DNA from: Myxococcus llanfairpwllgwyngyllgogerychwyrndrobwllllantysiliogogogochensis
Lineage (GTDB): Bacteria > Myxococcota > Myxococcia > Myxococcales > Myxococcaceae
Direction: 5' to 3'
Length of the DNA stretch: 32,509 nt
Assembly (NCBI RefSeq): GCF_006636215.1
Contig: NZ_VIFM01000118.1
Coordinates: 1 to 32,509 of the forward strand
The translations under genes and the position numbers were made by a program. Position 1 is the first letter of the stretch. Each line of letters starts with the position of its first letter. This document shows positions 22,407-30,818 of the stretch, one piece after another. The notes under the pieces were generated by a model. The model saw only the letters and a program-made list of their open reading frames with translations. It did not search any database and had not been told where the DNA came from.

Positions 22407-22413
22407 CGGAGCG

Positions 22414-25400
22414 CTACGGCGCCGTCGCGCGAATCCAGTCGATGTCGAACGCGATGCCCGAGCCCGACACCGGGTCCAGGCGCAGGTCGGTGATGGTCCC
22501 ATTCCAACCGGGGACGCCCTGCATGTTGAACGTGAGCGTCTGGTACGTGCCGCCGCCGGAGTGGCCCACGGTCGCCACGCGCGCGCCGGAGAACCCGGGT
22601 TGGGTGTCGGTGGCGAAGAACAACTGGACGCCGGTGGGCGCGAAGGACCGCATGTGGACCCGGAGCGTCGCCACTCGGCTGGCGTCGAAGTTGTAGTCGC
22701 TGTTGATGAGTATCGCGTCGGCGCTGCTGGAGGTTCCGGTCAACACGCCACCGCTCACCGCTTGTCCCGCGATGTTGGTGCCCACCCAGCCTTCGGTGTC
22801 ACCCAGCGCGTTGAACTCCACGGAGAGGTCCGAGGCATCGAAGGCGTGCCGGTTCGCGCCAATCTCCACGGAGTCCGGCATCCTGTCTCCGTCCGTGTCG
22901 AGCGGTGGAACCACGAAGTCCGTCATCCAGGAGATGATGAACCCCTGGTAGCTGTCCGTGGCCACCGCCTTGATGCTCAGGTCTCCGCCCGGCTGCAGGT
23001 AGTACCCCGAGGCGGTGGAGGCACGGAGCGCGGCGAGGGATTCGCGAGGGGGAAAGCTCCCCTGATTGGTAAAGTACGAGAGCCCCCCCAGCTTTCCGAA
23101 GTCCTTGAAGTGGGCGATGTACGAGTCACCCAGGGTGGCGTCCACCATCTGCATCAGCACTGACTTGTTCGATGGAAGCGACTCGTAGGCATAGGTGTAC
23201 TCATAGCCCTCGTTGACGATGACGGGCAGTTGATGCCATTCGCGGTAGCCGTCGACGTAGTAGACGTGCTCGGTGTTGGTCCCCGCCTTCCTGCGCGTGC
23301 AGGTGAGGTTGGGGCTCAGTTGCAGGTTCTCGTCGTAGTAGAGCAGGGAGAGCACGAACCGGTGGTCGCTCCGGTATGCGTACTCCCAGTTCGGCGGCTG
23401 GTACTCGTCTCCCACGAGCATGAACGGATGGTTGGACACGATGGCCGTGTTGGGCTTGCCGGTGATGCTCCCCGTGAGGTCCCGCAGCACGGTGGACCAG
23501 ACGCGCGGGTGCTTGGGGTGCCCGGCGTGGGTGCCCGGCGTGGGTTTGCCCGTGGCATCGCACAGCGTGCCTGATTCGTCACAATAACGGATGCGGGGTG
23601 GCCCGGCGGGGGACATCGTGTTCCGGAGGAACGTGTGGTTGGGGTGCTTGATGGCCGCGCCCGTGTTCATGAGGAAATTGGCGTTGGCCGCGGTCCACCC
23701 GACGAAGTGGGAGTCACGGACCTGCCCCGCGCCGTCATAGACGCGGTAGGCGCTCCGCTCGCCGCTCACGAGGTTCTCCCCTGAGTCCGCCACGAACAGG
23801 CTCTGCTCGACGATGCTGTAGCTGGCCATCATGGTGCCGACGGTGTTGTCGACCATGATGTTGTTGCGGAAGACGAGGTTGCTTGTCGAACCCCCGGCGC
23901 CAATCCCCGTGTAGAGCGCCATCGCGTTCGCGTACCACGTCCCGTCCTCGATGAGGTGGAGGTCCGGGTTCAACCAGCCATGGTTCGGCTCGATTTCATG
24001 GTCAGGGCTCAGCCTGTCGAAGATGTCGAACGCGCTCATGGTGCTGTGGGCGCTGTTGCCCTTGAACGAAATCAACGGGAGCGTCCGGACGGGCATGTCC
24101 CGGAATCGCGAATCCCCCGCGGACTGGCCCATGGGCTTGTCGGGGAACGCGAACCAGAACCCCGTGCCCTCGGTTCCCGCCGCGACGTTGTCCTCGAAGG
24201 TGTTCTGGGGATTGGTGATCCAATAGCTGGCCGGCGTGCGGTTCTGGACGGCGTTGAATTGGTTGTCGGAGGGGGTGACCTGCTCTCCAGGCGCGGGACG
24301 GCGGGTGAGCAGCGTCACGTTGCGCTTGATGACGTTGAAGCGCTCGCTGCCGTCTTCCAGGAACACGCCGTGGCCGATGTGGTCATGGAAGAAGTTGTTC
24401 TCCACCAGCGTGCTCTCGGTGCCGTGGATGGTGATGGCGCGGTTGTAGGAGTGGTGGATGCTGGAGTTCTTGAAGTACTGCCCGGCGCCCTCGGCGCCCA
24501 GCATGTGCCAGTGGAACGGGTAGCGCCCCAGCTTCGCCTTCTGGCCCATGTTGAAGAGCTCGACGCCGCTGATGAACGCGCGCGAGCTGCCCATGATCAT
24601 CACGTGCCCGCCGAACCCGTTGGCCGCGGACGTGGAATCTCCCTGCACCTTGATGTTGTGAGTGAGCAGGCCCACCTGGGCGCGCAGGTCCGCGGTCCAC
24701 GTGCGTGAGCCGTTGGAATAGGACTTCTGCACGCCGCTGTGTGCGTGGGAGAGCGGGCTCGTCAGGGTGAGCCGCGTGTTGGTTGCGTCGAGGGACTGGA
24801 TGACGCGCTGCTCGGCCTCGTTCCAGTTCCGGGTACTGGACACGACGACGATGACGTCGCCCTGCCGCCAGTTGACGGGCTGCTTCAGGACCAGGCTGTT
24901 GCTTCCCGCGCTCACATTCCCCTGGAGCTGCGTCCAGCTCACCCGTTCCTCGCCATGCAGCCGGACGGTGGCGTTGGTCATGGCGCCGAGGAACTTGTCG
25001 CCTATTCCCATCACGTCGAGCGTGGGCTCGGATGCGTTGAGCGTGATGACGGCGGTGCTGGGGTAGGGCGTCAGCTCCTGGCCCAGCTCGAACAGGGAGC
25101 CTGGGCCCATCACCATCACATACCGCGTGGTGAGGGACACGGGCCGGTTCTGGACGCCGAGCACCTCGCCGTTCACCACGACGGCTCCCGGAGTGAGCGT
25201 GCCCTGGAGGCTGACCGCGCTGCCGAGGCCCACGGTGGCGGTGTCACCCGCCGTCGGCACCGCGCCGCCCCAGACGTAGGCATCATTCCAGTCGTGGACC
25301 ATCTCCATCCGGAGGTCATCCACCAGCCCCGTGTGGTCTCCCGGGGATGTGTCCTCACCATGCACACTCACCGTGACGGGCCCGGCGCTCAGCGCGAGCA

Positions 25401-26337
25401 CCGTGGAGACGTGCTCGGTGTACTGGATGCTCCCGAGGCGGAAGTGGCCGACCTCCGTGCCATTGACGGTGACGCGGACGTCCTTGGCCGGGGGCTGGGT
25501 CGGGTCATTCGCGCGCAAGGCGGCCCTCAGTCGGAAGCGGTAGTAGCCCGTGCGCGGAAGGGTGACGGCGGTGGTGGCCGTGGCCCCGCCTTGGAGGAAG
25601 AGGACCTGAGCGCCCTCGGGCGCGGCGGGATTGGCGACGGTGAAGGCGCTCCCGTTTCGTGCGAGGCCCGCGCCCGCGGTGAAGCTCCAGGGGCTTCCCG
25701 TGGGCGCATAGACAAAGCCGGGGCTGGTGGGGATGGCGGGCGATTCGAAGCCGCTGATGCTGATGTCCCTCACGCGCGACGCCCTGAAGTCATCCACGAA
25801 GGCGGTGTCCCCGCCCTGGGGTTTGAGCCCGCGCAGCTCGACGGTGTGGGGCCCGGAGGTGAGCAGCACCGGTCCGGCCGTGAGCCGTTGGTACGTCGCG
25901 CTGACGGGGCTCACGGTCAGGATGGCCGTGCCGTCAACGAGCAACTGGACGCCCTGGGCGCTGGTCGGGTCGTTTCCGCGCTGCGCCGTGGAGAAGCTGA
26001 AGACGTAGTAGCCCGCCGTGAAGTTGAACGCGCGTGACGCCGTTCCCGCGGCCTGGAGGACGAGCACCTGCGCGCCTTCGGGCGCGTTGGGATTCCCCGA
26101 CGTGAACGCCGTGGCGTTCCGGGAGAGTCCCGCACCGCCTGCCAGCGTCCAGCCAGAGCCGGCGGGGGCGTAGGCGTACCCAGGCGAGGCGGGGAGGGCA
26201 GGCACCTCGAACGTTCCGTTGGGCACCGTGAACGCGGTCGCCGACGCGGAGCTCAAGGCAGCGGCGCTGGCTTCAAGCGCGAAACACAGCGCCAATGAGA
26301 GAAGCAGCTTTTTCGGATAAAGCCAGAATGTCCGCAT
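22414..26337 (-). CDS. Secreted G8-domain, beta-helix protein resembling CEMIP/TMEM2
   Basis: A signal peptide (LLLSLALCFALEASAAA) is followed by two homologous carbohydrate-binding-like modules of about 150 residues (from about 40 and 195; shared NAPEGAQVL/AAPEGAQVL), a G8 domain (about 350-470), and a right-handed beta helix. Its signature (GGHVMIM...RAFISGVELFNMGQ...LGRYPFHWHM...SSIHHSYNRAITIHGT, about 577-640) matches CEMIP, TMEM2 and PKHD1L1 of animals. CEMIP/TMEM2 are linked to hyaluronan depolymerisation, so a polysaccharide substrate outside the cell is inferred, not shown. A DTDGDRMPDSVE calcium-binding line near 1170 precedes a C-terminal jelly-roll domain. No sorting motif is visible at the end. 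The ATG at 26337 (1307 residues) is preferred to the starts at 26358/26361; none has a good ribosome binding site. It is divergent from phoD. Confidence 0.93.
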   Translation of the reverse strand: MRTFWLYPKKLLLSLALCFALEASAAALSSASATAFTVPNGTFEVPALPASPGYAYAPAGSGWTLAGGAGLSRNATAFTSGNPNAPEGAQVLVLQAAGTASRAFNFTAGYYVFSFSTAQRGNDPTSAQGVQLLVDGTAILTVSPVSATYQRLTAGPVLLTSGPHTVELRGLKPQGGDTAFVDDFRASRVRDISISGFESPAIPTSPGFVYAPTGSPWSFTAGAGLARNGSAFTVANPAAPEGAQVLFLQGGATATTAVTLPRTGYYRFRLRAALRANDPTQPPAKDVRVTVNGTEVGHFRLGSIQYTEHVSTVLALSAGPVTVSVHGEDTSPGDHTGLVDDLRMEMVHDWNDAYVWGGAVPTAGDTATVGLGSAVSLQGTLTPGAVVVNGEVLGVQNRPVSLTTRYVMVMGPGSLFELGQELTPYPSTAVITLNASEPTLDVMGIGDKFLGAMTNATVRLHGEERVSWTQLQGNVSAGSNSLVLKQPVNWRQGDVIVVVSSTRNWNEAEQRVIQSLDATNTRLTLTSPLSHAHSGVQKSYSNGSRTWTADLRAQVGLLTHNIKVQGDSTSAANGFGGHVMIMGSSRAFISGVELFNMGQKAKLGRYPFHWHMLGAEGAGQYFKNSSIHHSYNRAITIHGTESTLVENNFFHDHIGHGVFLEDGSERFNVIKRNVTLLTRRPAPGEQVTPSDNQFNAVQNRTPASYWITNPQNTFEDNVAAGTEGTGFWFAFPDKPMGQSAGDSRFRDMPVRTLPLISFKGNSAHSTMSAFDIFDRLSPDHEIEPNHGWLNPDLHLIEDGTWYANAMALYTGIGAGGSTSNLVFRNNIMVDNTVGTMMASYSIVEQSLFVADSGENLVSGERSAYRVYDGAGQVRDSHFVGWTAANANFLMNTGAAIKHPNHTFLRNTMSPAGPPRIRYCDESGTLCDATGKPTPGTHAGHPKHPRVWSTVLRDLTGSITGKPNTAIVSNHPFMLVGDEYQPPNWEYAYRSDHRFVLSLLYYDENLQLSPNLTCTRRKAGTNTEHVYYVDGYREWHQLPVIVNEGYEYTYAYESLPSNKSVLMQMVDATLGDSYIAHFKDFGKLGGLSYFTNQGSFPPRESLAALRASTASGYYLQPGGDLSIKAVATDSYQGFIISWMTDFVVPPLDTDGDRMPDSVEIGANRHAFDASDLSVEFNALGDTEGWVGTNIAGQAVSGGVLTGTSSSADAILINSDYNFDASRVATLRVHMRSFAPTGVQLFFATDTQPGFSGARVATVGHSGGGTYQTLTFNMQGVPGWNGTITDLRLDPVSGSGIAFDIDWIRATAP

Positions 26338-26361
26338 GGGCGGATTTATGGCTGTCATCAC

Positions 26362-26393
26362 GGGGCGTCGTCAAACAGGTGGGGGGCGTCGTC
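26362..26393. repeat. Two direct repeats spaced 21 bases upstream of the G8 gene
   Basis: GGGGCGTCGTC occurs at 26362-26372 and 26383-26393, exactly 21 bases apart, two turns of DNA. The pair lies 25 bases upstream of the G8 start, in the divergent region with phoD. It could be a regulator site; this is inference. Confidence 0.4.
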
Positions 26394-26569
26394 GCGAGTG
26401 CGGGCTGCTTCGCGTCGCTGACTTGACACGTCATACGCGCGACCGGAACTCGCGACTCTTGCCGGAGGTCTCGTTCATGCGTGGCTTTCGGGTGGCGGCG
26501 GTGGTGCTGGATGCCTGGCGGAAGTGGCCCTAGTGTGAGGGCCGGTTCCTTCCTCGGAGCGTGCTCACC

Positions 26570-28117
26570 ATGACTGTCCTCACTCGACGAACCGTGCTCC
26601 AGGGGCTCGCCGTCACCGCCGCGGGCTGTGCCTCGACGCGCTCGGTGCGCGCGCCACGTCCCGGGCCGTCGCTACCCCTGGGCGCGCAGATGGGAGACCT
26701 GCGCACCGGCGCCGTCACCGTCTGGGGCAAGGCGGACCGGGCCTCGCGGCTCGTGGTGGAGTGGAGCGAGGACTCCCGCCTCGTGAAGGGCGTGCATCGC
26801 GTGGAGGGCGCCGCGCTCACCGCCGCGACGGACTTCACGGGCGTGGTGGACCTCACGGGTCTGCCAGCGGGGCGCGAGGTCTTCGTGCGCGTGCTCGCGG
26901 AGGACGGCGGCGTCACCGGCGAGGAGTGGCGCGGGCGGTTCCTCACGTCACCGGACTCGGCCAAGGATGTGTGCTTCGCGTGGAGCGCGGACGTGTGTGG
27001 CCAGGGTTGGGGCATCAACCCGGAGTGGGGCGGTTATCGAGGCTACGCGGCCGTCCATGCGCTGCGCCCCGACTTCTTCCTGCACGTCGGCGACGCCATC
27101 TATGCCGACAACCCCCTGCTGACGGAGGTCGTCCTCCCGGATGGGCGCGTGTGGCGCAACAAGGTGACTCCCGCCAAGTCGAAGGTCGCCGAGACGCTGG
27201 AGGAGCTGCGCGGGAACTTCGCCTACAACTTCCTGGACGACTCGCTACGAGCCCTCGCTCGGGACGTGCCCATTGCGTACCAGTGGGATGACCACGAGGT
27301 GCGCAACAACTGGTATCCGGGGCGCAGCCTCGCGGACGACCCTCGGTACACGCAGGTCTCGGACGAACGGGTGCTCGGCGCGCGAGCGCGTCAGGCGTTC
27401 TTCGAGTATTCGCCCGTGGGAGGCGCCGCGCGAGCCGAGGGTCGCATCCATCGCCAGCTCTCACAGGGGCCCTTGCTGGATGTCTTCATTCCGGACGTGC
27501 GCGCGTTCCGGGCGCCGAACTCTGTCAATCGCCAGGAGCAGCAGGGACCGGAGACGACGTTCCTCGGACGCGCGCAACTCGACGGACTCAAGCAGTCGCT
27601 GGCGGCCTCCCGGGCGACGTGGAAGGTGATTGCGACCAGCATGCCGCTGGGGCTCATCATCCCGGCGGAGAAGCTGCCGGATGGTGGCTACCGCATGGAG
27701 GCGTGGGCCAACGGTCCGGGTGCTCCACTGGGACGCGAGCTGGAGCTGGCGGAGTTGTTGTCGTTCCTGAAGGAGCGGAAGGTGCGCAACGTGGTGTTCG
27801 TCACCGCGGACGTACACTACCCGGCGATGCACCATTATCACCCGGACCGCGCGCGCTTCCGCGACTTCGACCCGTTCTGGGAGTTCGTCGCGGGTCCGCT
27901 CAACGCGGGCACCTTCGGCCCCAGCCCGCTCGATGAGACCTTTGGCCCGGAGGTCAAGTGGCACAAGCCGGCGACGGTGATGAACGCGGCACCGTGGGAA
28001 GGACAGCAGTACTTCGGCAGCGTCCGCATCCAGGGCGACAGTGGCGTGATGACCGTCGCCATCCATGACCTGACGGGCAAGGCGCTGCACTCCGTGGAAC
28101 TGGAGCCGAACCGATGA
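26570..28117 (+). CDS. phoD: PhoD-like alkaline phosphatase/phosphodiesterase, Tat-exported lipoprotein
   Basis: The PhoD family cleaves phosphate mono- or diesters outside the cytoplasm with metal ions. The N-terminus is a Tat signal with twin arginines R6-R7 in TRRTVLQ and ends in AAGC, so C20 is probably lipidated. A beta-sandwich PhoD_N domain (about 35-130) precedes the metallophosphatase part: WSADVCG, FLHVGDAIYAD, YQWDDHEVRNNW and TADVHYPAMHHY supply the metal ligands and active-site His. The ATG at 26570 is chosen because GGAG is 10 bases away; the GTG at 26561 is only 1 base from that GGAG. The stop overlaps the start of the zinc-ribbon gene by 4 bases. Role: phosphate scavenging or phospholipid/teichoic-like substrate turnover. 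No PHO box was recognised. Confidence 0.93.
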   Translation: MTVLTRRTVLQGLAVTAAGCASTRSVRAPRPGPSLPLGAQMGDLRTGAVTVWGKADRASRLVVEWSEDSRLVKGVHRVEGAALTAATDFTGVVDLTGLPAGREVFVRVLAEDGGVTGEEWRGRFLTSPDSAKDVCFAWSADVCGQGWGINPEWGGYRGYAAVHALRPDFFLHVGDAIYADNPLLTEVVLPDGRVWRNKVTPAKSKVAETLEELRGNFAYNFLDDSLRALARDVPIAYQWDDHEVRNNWYPGRSLADDPRYTQVSDERVLGARARQAFFEYSPVGGAARAEGRIHRQLSQGPLLDVFIPDVRAFRAPNSVNRQEQQGPETTFLGRAQLDGLKQSLAASRATWKVIATSMPLGLIIPAEKLPDGGYRMEAWANGPGAPLGRELELAELLSFLKERKVRNVVFVTADVHYPAMHHYHPDRARFRDFDPFWEFVAGPLNAGTFGPSPLDETFGPEVKWHKPATVMNAAPWEGQQYFGSVRIQGDSGVMTVAIHDLTGKALHSVELEPNR

Positions 28118-28566
28118 TGCTCATGCTCGTCGTCCTGCTGGTGGGCTTTGTGTCGGCCGTGGTCGTCGTGCTCTCCATGAATCGTCCGGCAGGGCAGGGG
28201 GAGTCGAAACGCTCGGAGCTGGAGGTCTGCCAGCACTGTGGTCAGGCGCGGGAACTGCTCGACGAGGAGATGGATGACCTCCATCTGAATGATGAGCAAC
28301 GCCGGCAGGAGCAGAGCGGTGCCGTCGACTATCACGTCTGGTGGTGTGGCTCCTGCGAGGACGGCGTGGTGACGCGCAATTCGCGGTTCATCCAGACGGT
28401 GGGCGTGTGCCGTGCGTGCAGCGGGCGCGCGGAGCAGTCCATGCGAACCGTCGTCCCCGCCACGGCCGCCCGTGGCGGCGAGCTTCAAGTGGAGCTGGCC
28501 TGTCAGGGCTGTGGCCACCTCCAGCGGTTCTGGCGCTACACGCCCCGGGCTTCGTTGGCGAAGTGA
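28114..28566 (+). CDS. Membrane-anchored protein with four CxxC zinc-ribbon knuckles
   Basis: A single hydrophobic segment (residues 2-21) anchors the 150-residue protein, and the remainder would face the outside of the membrane or the cytoplasm; orientation is not clear. Four CxxC pairs follow: C39/C42, C78/C81, C99/C102 and C130/C133, enough for two zinc ribbons. The second half, CRACSG...VPATAARGGELQVELACQGCGH, follows the pattern of the zinc ribbon after TPM domains. I recognise no named family. The ATGA overlap with phoD implies coupled translation. The gene converges with a metallophosphoesterase gene, leaving 15 bases, with no room for a strong terminator. A role in PhoD maturation is only a guess. 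Confidence 0.85.
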   Translation: MMLMLVVLLVGFVSAVVVVLSMNRPAGQGESKRSELEVCQHCGQARELLDEEMDDLHLNDEQRRQEQSGAVDYHVWWCGSCEDGVVTRNSRFIQTVGVCRACSGRAEQSMRTVVPATAARGGELQVELACQGCGHLQRFWRYTPRASLAK

Positions 28567-28581
28567 GGGCGCACGTGCCCG

Positions 28582-29808
28582 CTACGTGGTGAGCACGAGC
28601 TTGACCAGCTCCGGGGGACTGCCGACGCGCATGGGGGGCCCCCAGAAGCCACAGCCCCGGCTCACGTAGATGTGGGAGTCCTGGTGCCGGTAGAGCCCGG
28701 CCGCGTGCTCCCACGCGAGGCCGATGAACAGCGTCATCGGGAGGAGCTGCCCGCCGTGGGTGTGGCCTGAAATCTGGAGGTCCATCCCTCGCTCCGCGGC
28801 CACCTTGAAGTTCGCGGGCTGGTGCGCGAGCAGCACGGCCGCCCGGTCCGGCGCCCGTCCCGCGAGCGCCAGGTCCAGGTCGTAGCCCTTCTGGTTGCGC
28901 CGTCTCCATCCGCTCCAGTCGTCCACGCCGACCAGGTCCAGGGATGCCCCCGCATCGCCGATGCGGACATGGCGGTTGCGCAGAGACTGGATGTCGAGCG
29001 TCTGGAGGAACGCCGTCCACTCCGCGTCACCGGAGTAGTAGTCGTGATTGCCGGTGACGAAGTAGCTGCCGTAGCGGGAGCGCAGGGCTCCGAGCGCGGC
29101 GACGGCGCCTCCCAGCGTGGGCACGTCCCCGTCCACCAGGTCGCCGGTGATGGCGAAGAGGTCCGGCTTGAGGGCGTTGGCCTGACGCACCAGCTCGTCC
29201 ATGAACCTGCGCTGGATGAAGGGGCCCACGTGGATGTCCGTGAGCTGGACGATGGTGAGCCCATCCAGCGCTCGCGGCAGCTTGGGAATCCTGATGGCGA
29301 GCTCCGTCACCAGCGGCGGTGCATAGGCGCGCCAGTTCCCGTACGTCGCCAGCCCCCCGCCCGCGAGCGCGGCGCCTCCCGCCAGCGCGCGCCCCAGGAA
29401 CTTCCTCCGCTCCTCGTCCACCCGGAGTTCGACGTCTGGCGGAGCCTCCGGCACGGTGGTCGTGGGCGCAGGTGGTGGGGCCGCGTAGCGCCGTTGAATA
29501 TGCCGTCCCAGGCCGACGAGGGCCCGGAGGAGGTCCGTCGCTCCGAGCGCAATCACCAGACAGAGCGCCACGCCCATCCACGTGTACGTGGTCACCGTCG
29601 CGATGCGTTCGAATCCCTCGGGGAGGGCATCCAGCACGGTGCGCCGCATTCCCAGGAGCAGCGTCAGGAGGCCCAGCACGACCAGGGCCACGAACCGGGC
29701 CGCGCGACCCCGCACCAGCTCACGGACCAGCCGTCGGTAGAGGTACAGGTGGCCCAGCACCGCGCCGAGCCCGATGAGCATCGAGAAGGAGAAGATCCTG
29801 AACGGCAT
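28582..29808 (-). CDS. Membrane metallophosphoesterase, YkuE/YaeI-like, with an internal twin-arginine motif
   Basis: Three membrane helices occupy about 5-24, 38-55 and 72-95. A proline-rich spacer leads to ERRKFLGRALAGG (R134-R135), a Tat-like motif and hydrophobic stretch. The calcineurin-like phosphoesterase domain then shows VQLTDIHVG, ITGDLVDGD, TGNHDYYSGD, LLAHQP and SGHTHGGQ, the complete set of metal ligands. YkuE of Bacillus carries a Tat signal at its N-terminus; here that signal is moved behind three helices. Substrate is unknown, but YaeI/YkuE-like enzymes act on phospholipid or lipid A-type pyrophosphates or cell-wall phosphoesters. The ATG at 29808 is chosen because it starts the hydrophobic N-terminus; the frame upstream to 29997 is Arg-rich and unsupported. 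Confidence 0.9.
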   Translation of the reverse strand: MPFRIFSFSMLIGLGAVLGHLYLYRRLVRELVRGRAARFVALVVLGLLTLLLGMRRTVLDALPEGFERIATVTTYTWMGVALCLVIALGATDLLRALVGLGRHIQRRYAAPPPAPTTTVPEAPPDVELRVDEERRKFLGRALAGGAALAGGGLATYGNWRAYAPPLVTELAIRIPKLPRALDGLTIVQLTDIHVGPFIQRRFMDELVRQANALKPDLFAITGDLVDGDVPTLGGAVAALGALRSRYGSYFVTGNHDYYSGDAEWTAFLQTLDIQSLRNRHVRIGDAGASLDLVGVDDWSGWRRRNQKGYDLDLALAGRAPDRAAVLLAHQPANFKVAAERGMDLQISGHTHGGQLLPMTLFIGLAWEHAAGLYRHQDSHIYVSRGCGFWGPPMRVGSPPELVKLVLTT

Positions 29809-29999
29809 GTGCGAGCGACCCGAGGCGAGAGCGGACGAGAAGGGTAACACGGTGCCCACGCCATGGCCGTCCTGGTGACAGGCCCGCGCCCGGGTCCTCG
29901 CGATTGAACAGAGTCCTCGGCGTCGTCGCCGGGAATCCGCCAGAGTCTCGTCGGGCAGGTAGATTCCGTGGGGCAGGCGAGCGTCACGAGGGGACACGC

Positions 30000-30770
30000 A
30001 TGGACAAGGTCATCGTCATCACGGGGGCGAGTGGGGGAATCGGGGCGGAGCTGGCCCGGGTCGCGGGGGCGCGTGGAGCGAAGCTGGTGCTGGCCGCGCG
30101 CCGTCGGACGGAGCTGGAGGCTGTCGCCAACCGCTCCGGCCGTGACTCGCTCGCCGTCGTCACCGATGTGACGGCTCGCGCGGAGGTGGAACGACTGCGT
30201 GACGCGGCGCTCGAACGCTTCGGCCGCATCGATGTCTGGGTGAACAACGCGGGACGCGGCATCACCCGCTCCGTGGCCGAGCTCACCGACGCGGACCTGG
30301 AGTCGATGTGGCGCGACAACGTGCACAGCGCGCTCTATGGGATGCAGGCCGTCCTGCCGCACTTCCAGGCGCGCAACGCCGGACAGATTCTCAACATCTC
30401 CAGCACCCTGGGACGGCTGCCCGTGGTGCCCCACCGCTCGGCGTATAGCGCGGCCAAGCACGCGTTGAATGCGCTGAGCGCCTGTCTCCGGCTGGAGCTG
30501 CGCCAGACGCACCCAGGCATCTCCATCACGGTGGTGATGCCCGGAGTCGTGGCCACGGAGTTCGGCGCCAATGCGCTGGGCGGTGGGCCGGACTCGCGCG
30601 CACTGCCCGGGGCCCAGCCCGTCGAGGAGGCCGTGGAGGCCATCCTCGACGCCATCGCCCACCCGCGTCCGGAGGTCTTCACGAAGGCGTCCACGCAGGC
30701 CGAGGTCGAGCGCTACTACCACGACGTCGCCGCGTTCGAGGCGGACCCGGGCGCGCGTCCCGGGCGCTGA
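30000..30770 (+). CDS. Short-chain dehydrogenase/reductase
   Basis: A classical SDR of 256 residues. The nucleotide-binding TGASGGIG is at 8-15, ARRR at 33-36 suggests an NADP preference, VNNAG at 81-85, N107 (DNVHS), serine 134/135 and the catalytic pair Y149 and K153 (YSAAK) are all present. It should be a cytoplasmic oxidoreductase; the substrate is unknown. The ATG at 30000 has GAGGGG about 6 bases upstream, and the frame from 29904 is not needed. It is divergent from the phosphoesterase (191-base gap, with no recognisable promoter) and converges with the ABC permease across a hairpin. An Arg/His-rich C-terminus closes the protein. Confidence 0.93.
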   Translation: MDKVIVITGASGGIGAELARVAGARGAKLVLAARRRTELEAVANRSGRDSLAVVTDVTARAEVERLRDAALERFGRIDVWVNNAGRGITRSVAELTDADLESMWRDNVHSALYGMQAVLPHFQARNAGQILNISSTLGRLPVVPHRSAYSAAKHALNALSACLRLELRQTHPGISITVVMPGVVATEFGANALGGGPDSRALPGAQPVEEAVEAILDAIAHPRPEVFTKASTQAEVERYYHDVAAFEADPGARPGR

Positions 30771-30783
30771 GCGGGGTGTGACG

Positions 30784-30810
30784 CCCGGGAGCAGTCGGGT
30801 TGCTCCCGGG
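30784..30810. terminator. Bidirectional hairpin between SDR and ABC permease genes
   Basis: CCCGGGAGCA (30784-30793) and TGCTCCCGGG (30801-30810) form a perfect 10-bp stem with a 7-base loop in the 48-base gap between convergent genes. No T run lies on either side. Confidence 0.65.
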
Positions 30811-30818
30811 AGAAGGTG

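Noticed and set aside
26423-26428. TTGACA upstream of phoD as a promoter
   Set aside because: No plausible -10 box lies 16-18 bases downstream (GAACTC at 17), so it was not listed as a promoter.
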